From: CAZOGW01 sp964579415
Lineage (GTDB): Bacteria > Actinomycetota > Acidimicrobiia > Spongiisociales > UBA5794
Length of the DNA stretch: 18,253 nucleotides
Direction: 5' to 3'
Assembly: GCA_964579415.1 (NCBI GenBank)
Contig: CAZOGW010000058.1
Span: 1 to 18,253, forward strand
Shown here: positions 7,833-15,496 of the stretch, piece after piece
How the letters are laid out: each line of letters opens with the position of its first letter
How positions within the stretch are numbered: position 1 is the stretch's first letter
Notes under the pieces: generated by a model
What the model was told of the DNA's origin: nothing
Databases searched by the model: none
What the model saw: only the letters and a program-made list of their open reading frames with translations
Translations under genes and position numbers: made by a program

Positions 7833-7838
7833 AGCGTA
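7833..7838 (-). promoter_or_regulatory. Candidate -10 box of the dehydrogenase operon (leaderless start)
   Basis: TACGCT on the minus strand fits TANNNT and ends 7 nt before the ATG of E1 alpha, with no ribosome site between. A weak -35-like GTGAAC lies 17 nt further upstream. It would drive the three-gene E1 alpha-E1 beta-E2 operon. Confidence 0.42.
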
Positions 7839-7846
7839 GTGCTCAG

Positions 7847-8008
7847 ATGGCTGCAGTTCACGATTCCCGCCGCCCGCCGAAGACGCGGCAACTTGAACCT
7901 ATCAGACGCACGACGATCTACCTCGACGCAGACTTGGACGCGAGGCTCAAGCTCTAGGCGGCCCGGCAACCCCTGCCGGTGGCTGTGCTGATCCGCGGAC
8001 TCGACTGA
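7847..8008 (+). pseudogene. Broken ribbon-helix-helix antitoxin-like gene
   Basis: Reading from the ATG at 7847 gives a basic leader followed by RRTTIYLDADLDARLKL, the beta strand and first helix of a ribbon-helix-helix (CopG/VapB-like) DNA-binding protein. An in-frame TAG at 7955-7957 interrupts it, and the same frame continues with AARQPLPVAVLIRGLD to a TGA at 8006-8008, which is the second helix of the same fold. Intact relatives read approximately 'LDARLKLEAARxGxPVAELIRxAL', so TAG most simply derives from GAG (Glu) by one base change. The C-terminus is also short, with nothing after LIRGLD. No toxin gene flanks it. It overlaps the upstream region of the dehydrogenase operon on the other strand. 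It looks like a decayed antitoxin or orphan regulator. Confidence 0.68.
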
Positions 8009-8031
8009 GGCCAAGCGGCATCGCCCGCGCC

Positions 8032-9852
8032 CTACGGCTCGACTGCGGCCTCCGCTTCCCAGTCGGCCTCGGCCAGCACCGCAAGGCGCCAGCCGCGGAC
8101 GGAGTTGATGAAGGCGGCGGCTCGAGCGGCCTCGACGTCTTCGACGGTGAGCACCCGCTCATGGAGGACTCCTTGCTCGAGGAGAACGCGCCGCATCACG
8201 CCGGGAAGGCAACCCGACGCCAGCGGGGGGGTCCACCAGACGCCGTCGAGGAGCAATGCGACGTTGCCGATGGTGAATTCGGTGATCTCGTCCCGCTCGT
8301 TGACGAGAAGCACTTCGTCGGCGCCGGGGTGCCGCTTGAGACGGTCGTCGTAGACGCTACGCAACGTCGTCTTGTGGAAGAGGAACCGGTTGTCGGAGGA
8401 CACCGGGTCGTCGGACACGGCAAAGCGCACCACCTCTCCCCCGTCACCACCGGGCCCTGCCTGGAACGGTGTGGTGAGCGGGACCGCTTCGATCTCGACA
8501 CAGCCCTCACGGCCCGCCGCCACCCGGATCCGTTGCGGCCCGCCAATTGCCTCCACCTCGGCGGACACCTCCTTGGCGACGGCATCGACGTCCACGGCGA
8601 ACCCGAAGTACCACGCCGACTCGGCGAGTCGCTCCATGTGCTCGGCCTCGAAGAGCACGCCGGAGCCCGGTTCGAAGCGCATCGTCTCGACCAGGGAGAA
8701 CTCCGGACGGCGCTCGACGAGGAGCTGCGCCTTGAGCCGGGCCTCGGCGTATTCGGCGCCGGTGAGCGAGTCCCAGGTGATCCCCCCGCCTGTCCCGTAC
8801 ACCGCGGTGCCCTCGGCGTGGTCGACGGTGACGGTGCGGATGGCGACGTTGAACACCGACCGGCTGCCGCCGTCCGGGGTGGGCGCCACGTACCCCACCG
8901 ACCCGCAGTAGACGCCGCGGGGGTCGCCCTCGAGGCCGGCGATGATCTCCATCGTCGACGCCTTGGGGGCGCCGGTGACCGACCCGGAGGGGAAGAGGGC
9001 ACGGAAGATGTCGGCGACGCCGGTGCCGGGACGGGTCCGGGCAGAGATGCGGGAGGTGAGCTGCCACAGGGTCTCGTAGCGCTCCAGGGCGAACAGTTCG
9101 TCCACCTCGACCGAGCCGAACTCGGCGATGCGGCCCATGTCGTTGCGCAACAGGTCGACGATCATCAGGTTCTCCGCCCGGTCCTTCTCCGAGGCGCGTA
9201 GCTGCTCGGCGAGGAGCCGGTCCTCGGCGGCCCAGCGGCCGCGGCGGATGGTGCCCTTCATCGGGCGCGTCTCGATGCGGTCGCCGGTCCGGCTGTAGAA
9301 CAGCTCCGGGGAGGCGCTGGCGACGGCGAACCTGCCGGTGTCGAGGTAGGCGCCGAAGGCGCCGCGTTGTGCTGCCAGCAGGTCGCGGTACAACTCCTCG
9401 GCGTCCCCGGAGAACGAGGCGTCGAGGCGGAAGGTGAAGTTGACCTGGTAGGAGTCCCCGTCCTCGATGGAGCGGCGGATGGAGTCGACGGCGGACGCAT
9501 GGGCTTCGGCACCGACACTGGTGCGCCAGCGGGAGATGTGATAGGGAGCCGGCGTGACCGATCGGGGCGGATACGACACGGCGGGGACGCTACCCCGGAA
9601 CAGCCCGAACCAGAGCAGCGGAGGGCCTCCGAGCCGGCGCTCGGCGACCTGCAGGGCGGGGTCGAAGCCGGGTGCCGCCTCGTAGGCGACATAGCCGCCG
9701 GCCCACAGCCCGCTGCCCACCGCACGCTCCACGGCGTGCAGCGCCGGAAGCACCTGGCCGGGGTCGTCGGCGACGATCTCGTCCACGGGGGACACCAGCG
9801 TGAACGACCGACCACCCCCGAGCGAGACGTCGTCGAATCGGGCGCGGATCAC
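8032..9852 (-). CDS. pabB: Fused aminodeoxychorismate synthase component I / 4-amino-4-deoxychorismate lyase (PabB-PabC)
   Basis: A 606-residue fusion that makes p-aminobenzoate for folate. The chorismate-binding PabB part (about 1-380) shows GDSYQVNFTFRL (132-143), RPMKGTIRRG (196-205; Lys199 marks PabB rather than anthranilate synthase, which has Ala there), AENLMIVDLLRND (226-238), FPSGSVTGAPK (287-297), YCGSVGY (315-321) and GGGITWDS (355-362). The PLP fold-type IV PabC part (about 385-606) shows VETMRFEPG, FHKTTLRSVYD with the Schiff-base Lys494, DEVLLVNERDEITEFTIGNV (512-531) and PPLASGCLPGVMR (542-554). The start is the GTG at 9852; TAGGGT ends 6 nt upstream and no Shine-Dalgarno is seen. 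No PabA glutaminase gene is present in the window. Confidence 0.95.
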   Translation of the reverse strand: MIRARFDDVSLGGGRSFTLVSPVDEIVADDPGQVLPALHAVERAVGSGLWAGGYVAYEAAPGFDPALQVAERRLGGPPLLWFGLFRGSVPAVSYPPRSVTPAPYHISRWRTSVGAEAHASAVDSIRRSIEDGDSYQVNFTFRLDASFSGDAEELYRDLLAAQRGAFGAYLDTGRFAVASASPELFYSRTGDRIETRPMKGTIRRGRWAAEDRLLAEQLRASEKDRAENLMIVDLLRNDMGRIAEFGSVEVDELFALERYETLWQLTSRISARTRPGTGVADIFRALFPSGSVTGAPKASTMEIIAGLEGDPRGVYCGSVGYVAPTPDGGSRSVFNVAIRTVTVDHAEGTAVYGTGGGITWDSLTGAEYAEARLKAQLLVERRPEFSLVETMRFEPGSGVLFEAEHMERLAESAWYFGFAVDVDAVAKEVSAEVEAIGGPQRIRVAAGREGCVEIEAVPLTTPFQAGPGGDGGEVVRFAVSDDPVSSDNRFLFHKTTLRSVYDDRLKRHPGADEVLLVNERDEITEFTIGNVALLLDGVWWTPPLASGCLPGVMRRVLLEQGVLHERVLTVEDVEAARAAAFINSVRGWRLAVLAEADWEAEAAVEP

Positions 9853-9858
9853 GCTCTG

Positions 9859-9864
9859 ACCCTA
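9859..9864 (-). promoter_or_regulatory. Candidate -10 box of pabBC (leaderless start)
   Basis: TAGGGT on the minus strand fits TANNNT and ends 6 nt before the GTG at 9852. No Shine-Dalgarno is present. A dyad at 9872-9885 sits immediately upstream in the -35 to -10 interval. Confidence 0.4.
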
Positions 9865-9871
9865 CAGACTC

Positions 9872-9885
9872 CGCAACCGATTGCG
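9872..9885. promoter_or_regulatory. Operator-like dyad upstream of pabBC
   Basis: CGCAA-CCGA-TTGCG is a perfect inverted repeat with 5-bp arms and a 4-bp centre. It lies 7 bp upstream of the candidate pabBC -10 box, where a repressor would block the promoter. The cognate regulator is unknown; such short dyads also arise by chance. Confidence 0.3.
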
Positions 9886-9919
9886 TTCCCCGGAATTGTC
9901 ACACCCCGGCACCAGGATA

Positions 9920-9933
9920 CGAACACACGTTCG
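9920..9933. promoter_or_regulatory. SOS box (LexA site) upstream of the Uma2 gene
   Basis: CGAACACACGTTCG matches the Gram-positive/actinobacterial LexA consensus CGAACRNRYGTTYG at every defined position. It ends 28 nt before the GTG of the Uma2-family gene. It would cover the -35 area of a promoter whose -10 is TACGAT at 9944-9949. It is about 67 nt from the divergent pabBC start, so Uma2 is the more likely target. It is the only such site I found in the window. Confidence 0.65.
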
Positions 9934-9943
9934 CTGCGGAGGA

Positions 9944-9949
9944 TACGAT
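9944..9949 (+). promoter_or_regulatory. Candidate -10 box of the Uma2 gene
   Basis: TACGAT fits TANNNT, lies 10 bp downstream of the SOS box and 12 nt before the GTG at 9962. The Shine-Dalgarno GGAGG follows at 9951-9955. The match to a -35 element is poor (the SOS box occupies that position). Placement is inferred from pattern only. Confidence 0.33.
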
Positions 9950-9961
9950 GGGAGGGGTAGA

Positions 9962-10504
9962 GTGGATGTCATGGTCACCCCAGGGACCGACCCGATCCCC
10001 ATGTCATGGGCCGAATACGAGGCGTTGCCCGACGACCTGCGCGCCGAGTACGTCGACGGGATGCTGGTGATGGCGCCGGCACCTTCCGGCCCCCACCAGG
10101 ACATATCGCTCGCACTCGCCACTGTGATCAAGTCGGCGCTGCCGGATGGGACACGTGTGCGCGTCGCCTGGGGATGGAAACCAAAGGACGACGAGTTCAT
10201 CCCCGATGTCATCGTCTTCGACGACGGCGGTGAGGCCACGAGGCTCACCGAGACTCCCCATCTCGTGGTGGAGGTCCTTTCGACGGATCGTTCCGCCGAT
10301 CTGGTGCGCAAGTTGACGAAGTATGCCCAGACCGACCTCCCCCGCTATTGGGTGATCGATCCGGAAGGCCCCGAGTTGTTCGTCTTCGAGCGCATCTCCC
10401 GAGATGCCTTCGCCGCGCCCCGCCGCGTCGGACCTGATGAAGACGTCGACCTCAACATCGGCTGCACTCGCCTCAGATTGCGGCCCCGGCAGCTTCTCGA
10501 GTAG
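9962..10504 (+). CDS. Uma2-family putative endonuclease (PD-(D/E)XK fold, DUF820)
   Basis: A 180-residue member of the Uma2/DUF820 family, predicted PD-(D/E)XK nucleases whose biological role is largely unknown. Seen: MSWAEYEALPDD, then AEYVDGMLVMAPAPSGPH (28-45) with the conserved Glu/Asp pair, FIPDVIVFDD (79-88, Asp82), LVVEVLS (101-107, Glu104), RKLTKYAQTDLPRYWVIDPE (Lys118 or Lys120 as the catalytic base region). All expected acidic and Lys residues are kept, so the fold is probably active. The start is the GTG at 9962, with GGAGG and a 6-nt spacer; an ATG at 9971 has a worse distance. A perfect SOS box lies upstream, suggesting damage induction. It ends 7 nt from the convergent ftsK. Confidence 0.88.
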   Translation: MDVMVTPGTDPIPMSWAEYEALPDDLRAEYVDGMLVMAPAPSGPHQDISLALATVIKSALPDGTRVRVAWGWKPKDDEFIPDVIVFDDGGEATRLTETPHLVVEVLSTDRSADLVRKLTKYAQTDLPRYWVIDPEGPELFVFERISRDAFAAPRRVGPDEDVDLNIGCTRLRLRPRQLLE

Positions 10505-10511
10505 CCGCCAC

Positions 10512-12761
10512 TCAGGACAGGACCGAGTCCAGCTCTTCCTCGGCAACGAGCACGGCGCGGGGCTTGGAGCCTTCGGAGGGGCCGACGATGCCGCGGTTTT
10601 CCAGGATGTCCATCACCCGCCCGGCGCGGGCGAAACCGATACGGAGCTTGCGCTGCAGCATCGAGGTGGAGCCGAGCTGGGAGCGCACCACCAACTCGAT
10701 CGCCTGCCGGACGATGGCCTCTTCCTCGTCGTCGACCTCCTGAGCTGCAGCCTCCGCCTTGGCCGCCACCGCCTCGAAGACCTCCTTGTCGGCATAGCGG
10801 GCGTTCTGCTGCTCCTTGACCCAGTCGACGACGGAGTGGACCTCCTTTTCGGAGACGAAGGCACCCTGGATACGCTCCGGCTTGGGGTCGCGGGCGGTGA
10901 CCACCAACATGTCGCCCAGGCCCACCAGCTTCTCGGCACCCGAACTGTCGAGGATCACCCGTGAATCGGTCTGTGACGCCACCGAGAACGCCAGCCGCGA
11001 CGGCACGTTGGCCTTGATGACGCCGGTGATGACGTTTACCGAGGGGCGCTGGGTGGCCAGTACGAGGTGGATGCCGACGGCGCGGGCCATCTGGGCGATA
11101 CGGACGACCGAGTCCTCGACGGCGCGACCGGCGACCATCATCAGGTCGTTGAGCTCGTCGACGATGACGACGATGTAGGGGAAGCGGTCGAAGGCGTCCT
11201 CGTCGAGGCCGCCGGCGTCCCAGCGCTCCCGGTAGCTGACGATGTCACGCACTCCGGCGTCGGCGACCAGCTCGTAGCGGCGGTCCATCTCCTGCACCGC
11301 CCACTGCAGCGCCTCGGACGCCTTCTTCGGGTTGGTGATGACCCGGGTGAGCAGGTGGGGCACGCCGTTGTACTGGCCCAACTCGACCCGCTTGGGGTCG
11401 ACGAGGATGAGGCGCACCTCGTCGGGAGTGGCCCGCATCAGGATCGACGTCATCAGGGCGTTGATACACGACGACTTGCCTGCACCGGTGGCGCCGGCGA
11501 TGAGGACGTGGGGCAGCTCGTCGAGCTTGAGCATGCGGCTGTTGCCGGCGATGTCCTTGCCGAGGCCGATCCTCATCGGGTCGGGGTCGAGGACCGCCTC
11601 CCCGTCGGCGAGCACGTCGCCCAGGGTGACCAGCTCGCGGTGGTGGTTGGGGACCTCGATGCCGATGGCGCTCTTGCCGGGTATGGGGGCGAGGATGCGC
11701 ACGTCGGCGGACGCCATGGCGTAGGCGATGTCGTTGGCGAGGGCGGTGACACGGGAGACCTTCACGCCGGGGGCCAGCTCGATCTCATAGCGGGTAACGG
11801 TGGGACCGGGCACGATACGGGTGAGGCGGGCGTCGACGCCGTGCTGGTGCAGCGCATCCTCCAGCTCCACGCCGGCCTGTTCCAGCACGCGCCGGTTGTG
11901 GCTGCTGGCCCCGCTGCGCTGCAGCAGCTCCAGCGGGGGAAGCTGGTAACCGTCCGGGGAAGCGGGGCGGGGCGCCGGCCGCGGCGGCTGCTTGGGACGG
12001 GGCTGCTTGGGGGCCCGACGCTGCTGGTCCTGGGCGGCGGCCTTGGGCACGGTCTGGGCGCGGGGCTTGGTGCTGGTCGCCCTGGTGGGGGCGACCACCG
12101 GGGCCGGCTCGTCAGACTTGAGCGAGAGCCGGGCACGCAGCCAGCGGAAGGTGTCGGCGATGGCGTGGCCGACGTCGCGTACGGTCGCCTTGGTGACCAC
12201 CAGCGCCCCGACGGCGACGACACCGAACATGACGACGTAGCCGCCCCACAGCCCGATGAGGCGGTGCAGCGGGAAGGCGATGAGCGAGCCGATGGCGCCG
12301 CCGCTCTCCATGACCCGATCCATCGACTCCGAAAGCGACAGGCTGCCGGTGGCCAGGTGAAGCATGCCCAGCGTCCCGAAGAAGAGGGTGGCGAGCCCGA
12401 CGCTGAGGCGGGCGTAGTCGGCCCGGGGCATGGTCCCCACCATGGCCCAGCCGACTATCACCAGCACCAGGGGGACGAACCAGGCCCAGGTGCCGAAGAG
12501 GAAGCGCAGGCCCTGGACGGTCCCCGAGCCCACCGGCCCGGCGAGCCCGGCGAAGGCGAGGGCGAGCAGCACGGCGACGACGATGAGAACGAGGCCCCAG
12601 ACGTCATCCGTCTGGCGGCCGAGCCGCTGGCGCATCCGCTCCTTCATCGCGATCAGCGCTGCGATGAAACCGAACCGCTGCCTCTTCTTTGCAGTTGTAG
12701 CGGGTTTTCTGGCCCTGCTCCGCCCCTTGGCCCCGCGGGTCGGCTTCGACCGTGTTGCCAT
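10512..12761 (-). CDS. ftsK: DNA translocase FtsK/SpoIIIE
   Basis: A 749-residue septal DNA pump that clears chromosome termini during division. The basic N-terminus is followed by four membrane helices (about 54-75, 88-109, 117-138, 157-191), a Pro/Lys/Arg-rich linker (about 215-272), and the motor: QLPPLELLQ (273-281), Walker A GATGAGKS (423-430), VDPKRVELGQYNGVPHLL (454-471), Walker B VIVDELND (532-539), ATQRPSVNVITGVIKANVPS (569-588). The C-terminal winged-helix gamma domain (about 680-740) includes RKLRIGFARAGRVMDILE and is expected to read the FtsK-orienting DNA sequences. It is shorter than E. coli FtsK because of the short linker. The ATG at 12761 has no ribosome site; TAGCGT lies 9 nt upstream. 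Confidence 0.96.
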   Translation of the reverse strand: MATRSKPTRGAKGRSRARKPATTAKKRQRFGFIAALIAMKERMRQRLGRQTDDVWGLVLIVVAVLLALAFAGLAGPVGSGTVQGLRFLFGTWAWFVPLVLVIVGWAMVGTMPRADYARLSVGLATLFFGTLGMLHLATGSLSLSESMDRVMESGGAIGSLIAFPLHRLIGLWGGYVVMFGVVAVGALVVTKATVRDVGHAIADTFRWLRARLSLKSDEPAPVVAPTRATSTKPRAQTVPKAAAQDQQRRAPKQPRPKQPPRPAPRPASPDGYQLPPLELLQRSGASSHNRRVLEQAGVELEDALHQHGVDARLTRIVPGPTVTRYEIELAPGVKVSRVTALANDIAYAMASADVRILAPIPGKSAIGIEVPNHHRELVTLGDVLADGEAVLDPDPMRIGLGKDIAGNSRMLKLDELPHVLIAGATGAGKSSCINALMTSILMRATPDEVRLILVDPKRVELGQYNGVPHLLTRVITNPKKASEALQWAVQEMDRRYELVADAGVRDIVSYRERWDAGGLDEDAFDRFPYIVVIVDELNDLMMVAGRAVEDSVVRIAQMARAVGIHLVLATQRPSVNVITGVIKANVPSRLAFSVASQTDSRVILDSSGAEKLVGLGDMLVVTARDPKPERIQGAFVSEKEVHSVVDWVKEQQNARYADKEVFEAVAAKAEAAAQEVDDEEEAIVRQAIELVVRSQLGSTSMLQRKLRIGFARAGRVMDILENRGIVGPSEGSKPRAVLVAEEELDSVLS

Positions 12762-12818
12762 GGGAGCTAGACGCTACACGACTCGGGTCGGGAGACAAAC
12801 GACTGTCGGGAAGCAAGT

Positions 12819-12870
12819 GGTACTTGGTACTTGGTATCCGCGACTTACCAAGTACCAAGTACCAAGTACC
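12819..12870. repeat. GTACT heptamer array A: 18-bp perfect hairpin between rnj and ftsK
   Basis: The left arm GGTACTTGGTACTTGGTA (12819-12836) is perfectly complementary to 12846-12863, with a 9-nt loop. The right side continues with one more heptamer to 12870. The array is built from the 7-bp unit GGTACTT and its reverse complement AAGTACC. It lies 43 nt past the RNase J stop and 57 nt before the ftsK ATG, on a shared leftward transcript. As RNA it would form a strong stem without a U-tract, so it may cause attenuation, end processing or transcript protection. Heptamers of the same family occur at 16346-16377 and 17217-17254. Confidence 0.92.
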
Positions 12871-12913
12871 TCCCCGCCTCGAGCGGAGCCCGCGCGCTCC
12901 TGCGGGGCGCCCC

Positions 12914-14542
12914 TCACACCTCTATGACGATCGGCACCACCACCGGTCGCCGGTTCAAATGCCGCTTCACGGTGCGGCCGGCGGCGGAGCGGACCTTGCG
13001 GCGGATGGAGTCGGCGTCGAGGGGGGCGGCGAGCTCTTTCATGCCGGCCGCCACCGCGTCGAGGACCGCCTTGTGCAGCGCCTCGCTGTCATCGGTGACG
13101 CCGTGGCTGTCCACCTCGGGACCGATGACGATCTTGCCGTTGTCCATCTCCACCCCCAGGGTGACGATGAGCACACCGTCGTCGGCGAGGTGGCGGCGGT
13201 CGCGCAGCACCTCCTCGACGTCGCCGATGCCGTCACCGTCGAGGTAGACGTAGCCGGCAGGAACCGCTCCCCGCTCCACCCGCAGCGCCCCGTCCTCCAG
13301 GACCACCCGATCACCGTCGACGCACACCGGCACCTCGGCGACACCGACCGAGCGAGCCAGTCCGGCGTTGGCGGCCAGGTGTCGGTACTCGCCGTGGACC
13401 GGGACCACCGCGTCGGGGCGGATCACGTTGTAGAAGGTGAGCAACTCGTCCTGGGCGGCGTGGCCGGAGACGTGCACCGGGGCGTTGCGGCCGTGGTGGA
13501 CGGTGACCCCGAGCCGCACCAGGTTGTTGATCACCCGGAACACCTTGGTCTCGTTGCCGGGGATGGGCGTCGCCGAGATGATCACGGTGTCGGCGGGCTC
13601 CAGCTTGATCTGGCGGTGCTCGCCCTGGGCCATCAGCGACAGGGCGGCGAAGGGCTCACCCTGGCTGCCGGTGCAGATCACGGCGGTCTGCGCCGGGTCG
13701 AGGGAGAGCAGGTCGGGCAGGTCGACCACCGAGTCCTGGGGGATGTTGAGCAGGCCCAGGGTGGACGCCACCTCGGTGTTGCGCAGCATCGACCGCCCCA
13801 GGAAGGCCATCTTGCGGCCCGAGGCCGCCACGGCGTCGATGGCCTGCTGCACCCGGTGCACGTGGCTCGAGAAGCAGGCGAGGATGACCCGACCCTCGGC
13901 ATGGGCCACCAGGCGCTCCAGTTCCGGTCCCACCGTCGCCTCCGAGCGGGTGAACCCGGGATTCTCGGCGTTGGTGCTGTCGGTCATCAACAGCCGTACC
14001 CCCATGCGCCCGAACCCGGCGAAAGCGCCCAGGTCGGTCACCACCCCGTCGACGGGCGTCGGGTCGAGCTTGAAGTCGCCTGAGTGGACGATGAGTCCCT
14101 CGTCGGTGTCGAAGACCACCCCGGTCGCCTGCGGGACGCTGTGCGCCACCCGGACCAGGGCGAAGCGGAACGGCCCTGATTGCGCCCACACGCCGGGTTC
14201 GAGGGGGCGCATATCCGGGGTGAGCCCGCGCTCCTCCACCCGGGCGCGGGCCATCTCCACGGTGAGCGTGGTGCCGTACACCGGGATGCTCACCTCCTTG
14301 AGGAAGTAGGCCAGCGCCCCCATGTGGTCCTCGTGGCCGTGGGTGATGACGACACACTCGACGTCGGCGGCCCTGTCCAGCACCGACGACCAGTTGGGAA
14401 GCACCAGGTCGACACCGAGCATGTCCTCCTCGGGGAACATCAGCCCGCAGTCGAGGAGGGCGATCTTCCCGCCGCACTCGATGGCGGCGCAGTTGCGACC
14501 CACCTCCCCGAGGCCGCCGAGAAACGAGATGCTGACACTCAT
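12914..14542 (-). CDS. rnj: Ribonuclease J
   Basis: A 542-residue metallo-beta-lactamase/beta-CASP nuclease that has 5'-3' exonuclease and endonuclease activity on RNA. Zinc ligands are visible in HGHEDH (68-73), in the later His134 (AHSVPQ) and in Asp156 (HSGDFKLD). The beta-CASP part follows (ADTVIISATPIPGNE, VHVSGHAAQDEL, VVPVHGEYRHLAANA), then the C-terminal domain. Length matches the RNase J family. The ATG overlaps the dapA TGA (ATGA), and the dapA-rnj pair followed by ftsK is the order found in other actinobacteria such as mycobacteria, which supports the call. It ends 43 nt before a long heptamer hairpin. Confidence 0.96.
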   Translation of the reverse strand: MSVSISFLGGLGEVGRNCAAIECGGKIALLDCGLMFPEEDMLGVDLVLPNWSSVLDRAADVECVVITHGHEDHMGALAYFLKEVSIPVYGTTLTVEMARARVEERGLTPDMRPLEPGVWAQSGPFRFALVRVAHSVPQATGVVFDTDEGLIVHSGDFKLDPTPVDGVVTDLGAFAGFGRMGVRLLMTDSTNAENPGFTRSEATVGPELERLVAHAEGRVILACFSSHVHRVQQAIDAVAASGRKMAFLGRSMLRNTEVASTLGLLNIPQDSVVDLPDLLSLDPAQTAVICTGSQGEPFAALSLMAQGEHRQIKLEPADTVIISATPIPGNETKVFRVINNLVRLGVTVHHGRNAPVHVSGHAAQDELLTFYNVIRPDAVVPVHGEYRHLAANAGLARSVGVAEVPVCVDGDRVVLEDGALRVERGAVPAGYVYLDGDGIGDVEEVLRDRRHLADDGVLIVTLGVEMDNGKIVIGPEVDSHGVTDDSEALHKAVLDAVAAGMKELAAPLDADSIRRKVRSAAGRTVKRHLNRRPVVVPIVIEV

Positions 14543-15432
14543 GCGGCGGCCGCCGCCTCCAGCGCCGACACGATCTCGGCCATCGTGGCGTCCGACGCCG
14601 GCACCAGCGGCAGGCGGGGGTCACCGACCGGGCCCCAGAACTTCTCCAGCGCGGCTTTGAGCGGCATCGGGCTCGGCTCGAGGAACAGCGCCCGGTACAG
14701 GGGGCGCAGGGCGACGTCGATGGCCTCGGCGGTAGCCGTGTCACCGTTGCGGGCCGCGGTCACCAGCCGCTTGAGCTGCGGCCCGGCGAGATGGGACGTC
14801 ACCGAAATGACTCCCACCCCCCCGGCGGTGCAGATGGGGAGGGTCATGTGGTCCGACCCGGCGTACACCGAGAAACCGGCGGGAACGCGGGCCAGGGTCT
14901 CACGGGTCAACTCGATGTCCTCGACGGCGTCCTTGACCCCGACGATGCGGGGGTGCTCGGCTAGCGTCGCCAGGGTCTCCACCTCGATGAGGCGGGCGGA
15001 GCGGCTCGGGATGTTGTACACCAGCATCGGCAGCGGGGAGGCATCGGCAATGGCGGTGAAGTGCGCCACCAGGCCCGCCTGCGGTGGCCGGGCGTAGTAC
15101 GGGGTGACTGCCATGATCCCGTGGACGCCGAGGGAGGCGGCACGCTCGGTGAGTTCGACGGACTCCCTGGTGTTGTAGGTGCCGGTGTTGGCCACCACGC
15201 TCATCCTGCCGCCGACGGCGTCGACGGCGGCGGCGAACAGGTCGGCCTTCTCGTCGGCGCTGAGGGCGTACGACTCGCCGGTGGTACCGGCCACGACCAC
15301 GCCGTCGGAGCCGTTCTCGGCGAGATGGCGCAGCAGTCTGAAGAAGGCGTCGAAGTCGATGGCGCCCGTGGTGTCGAATGGGGTGGCGACTGCGGTGAGC
15401 ACGTCACCGAAGGCGGCTGGAACCGGTTCCAT
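14539..15432 (-). CDS. dapA: 4-hydroxy-tetrahydrodipicolinate synthase
   Basis: A 297-residue class I aldolase-type enzyme that condenses pyruvate with aspartate semialdehyde, the first step of the lysine/diaminopimelate branch. Motifs: VVVAGTTGESYALS (45-58, pyruvate-binding GTTGE), NTGTYNTRESVEL (82-94), VYNIPSRSA (138-146, catalytic Tyr139), VGVKDAVEDIE (165-174 region, Schiff-base Lys167) and VYAGSDHM (189-196). Length is typical. The start is the ATG at 15432; the upstream in-frame stretch is arginine/serine-rich and runs into the divergent gene. TACCGT ends 7 nt before the ATG, with no Shine-Dalgarno, so the mRNA may be leaderless. It is translationally coupled to rnj. Confidence 0.96.
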   Translation of the reverse strand: MEPVPAAFGDVLTAVATPFDTTGAIDFDAFFRLLRHLAENGSDGVVVAGTTGESYALSADEKADLFAAAVDAVGGRMSVVANTGTYNTRESVELTERAASLGVHGIMAVTPYYARPPQAGLVAHFTAIADASPLPMLVYNIPSRSARLIEVETLATLAEHPRIVGVKDAVEDIELTRETLARVPAGFSVYAGSDHMTLPICTAGGVGVISVTSHLAGPQLKRLVTAARNGDTATAEAIDVALRPLYRALFLEPSPMPLKAALEKFWGPVGDPRLPLVPASDATMAEIVSALEAAAAA

Positions 15433-15439
15433 GGTCCCG

Positions 15440-15445
15440 ACGGTA
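15440..15445 (-). promoter_or_regulatory. Candidate -10 box of dapA-rnj (leaderless start)
   Basis: TACCGT on the minus strand fits TANNNT and ends 7 nt before the dapA ATG. There is no ribosome site. It would drive dapA and rnj together, in the 64-bp divergent region shared with the thioredoxin-TPR gene. Confidence 0.42.
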
Positions 15446-15496
15446 GCAGCCACCACCGTCACTACCATGGTCCCGGCAACGACCCGAGGGGGATCG

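Noticed and set aside
7955..7957. Read-through or recoded TAG in the antitoxin-like frame
   Set aside because: No recoding signal or pyrrolysine/selenocysteine context is seen; single-base decay from GAG is simpler.
10505..10511. Terminator between Uma2 and ftsK
   Set aside because: The convergent genes are separated by only seven bases and no hairpin is visible.
11067..14083. Long plus-strand open frames over ftsK and rnj
   Set aside because: Antisense shadows rich in Gly, Asp, His and Val without any domain; ftsK and RNase J are certain on the other strand.
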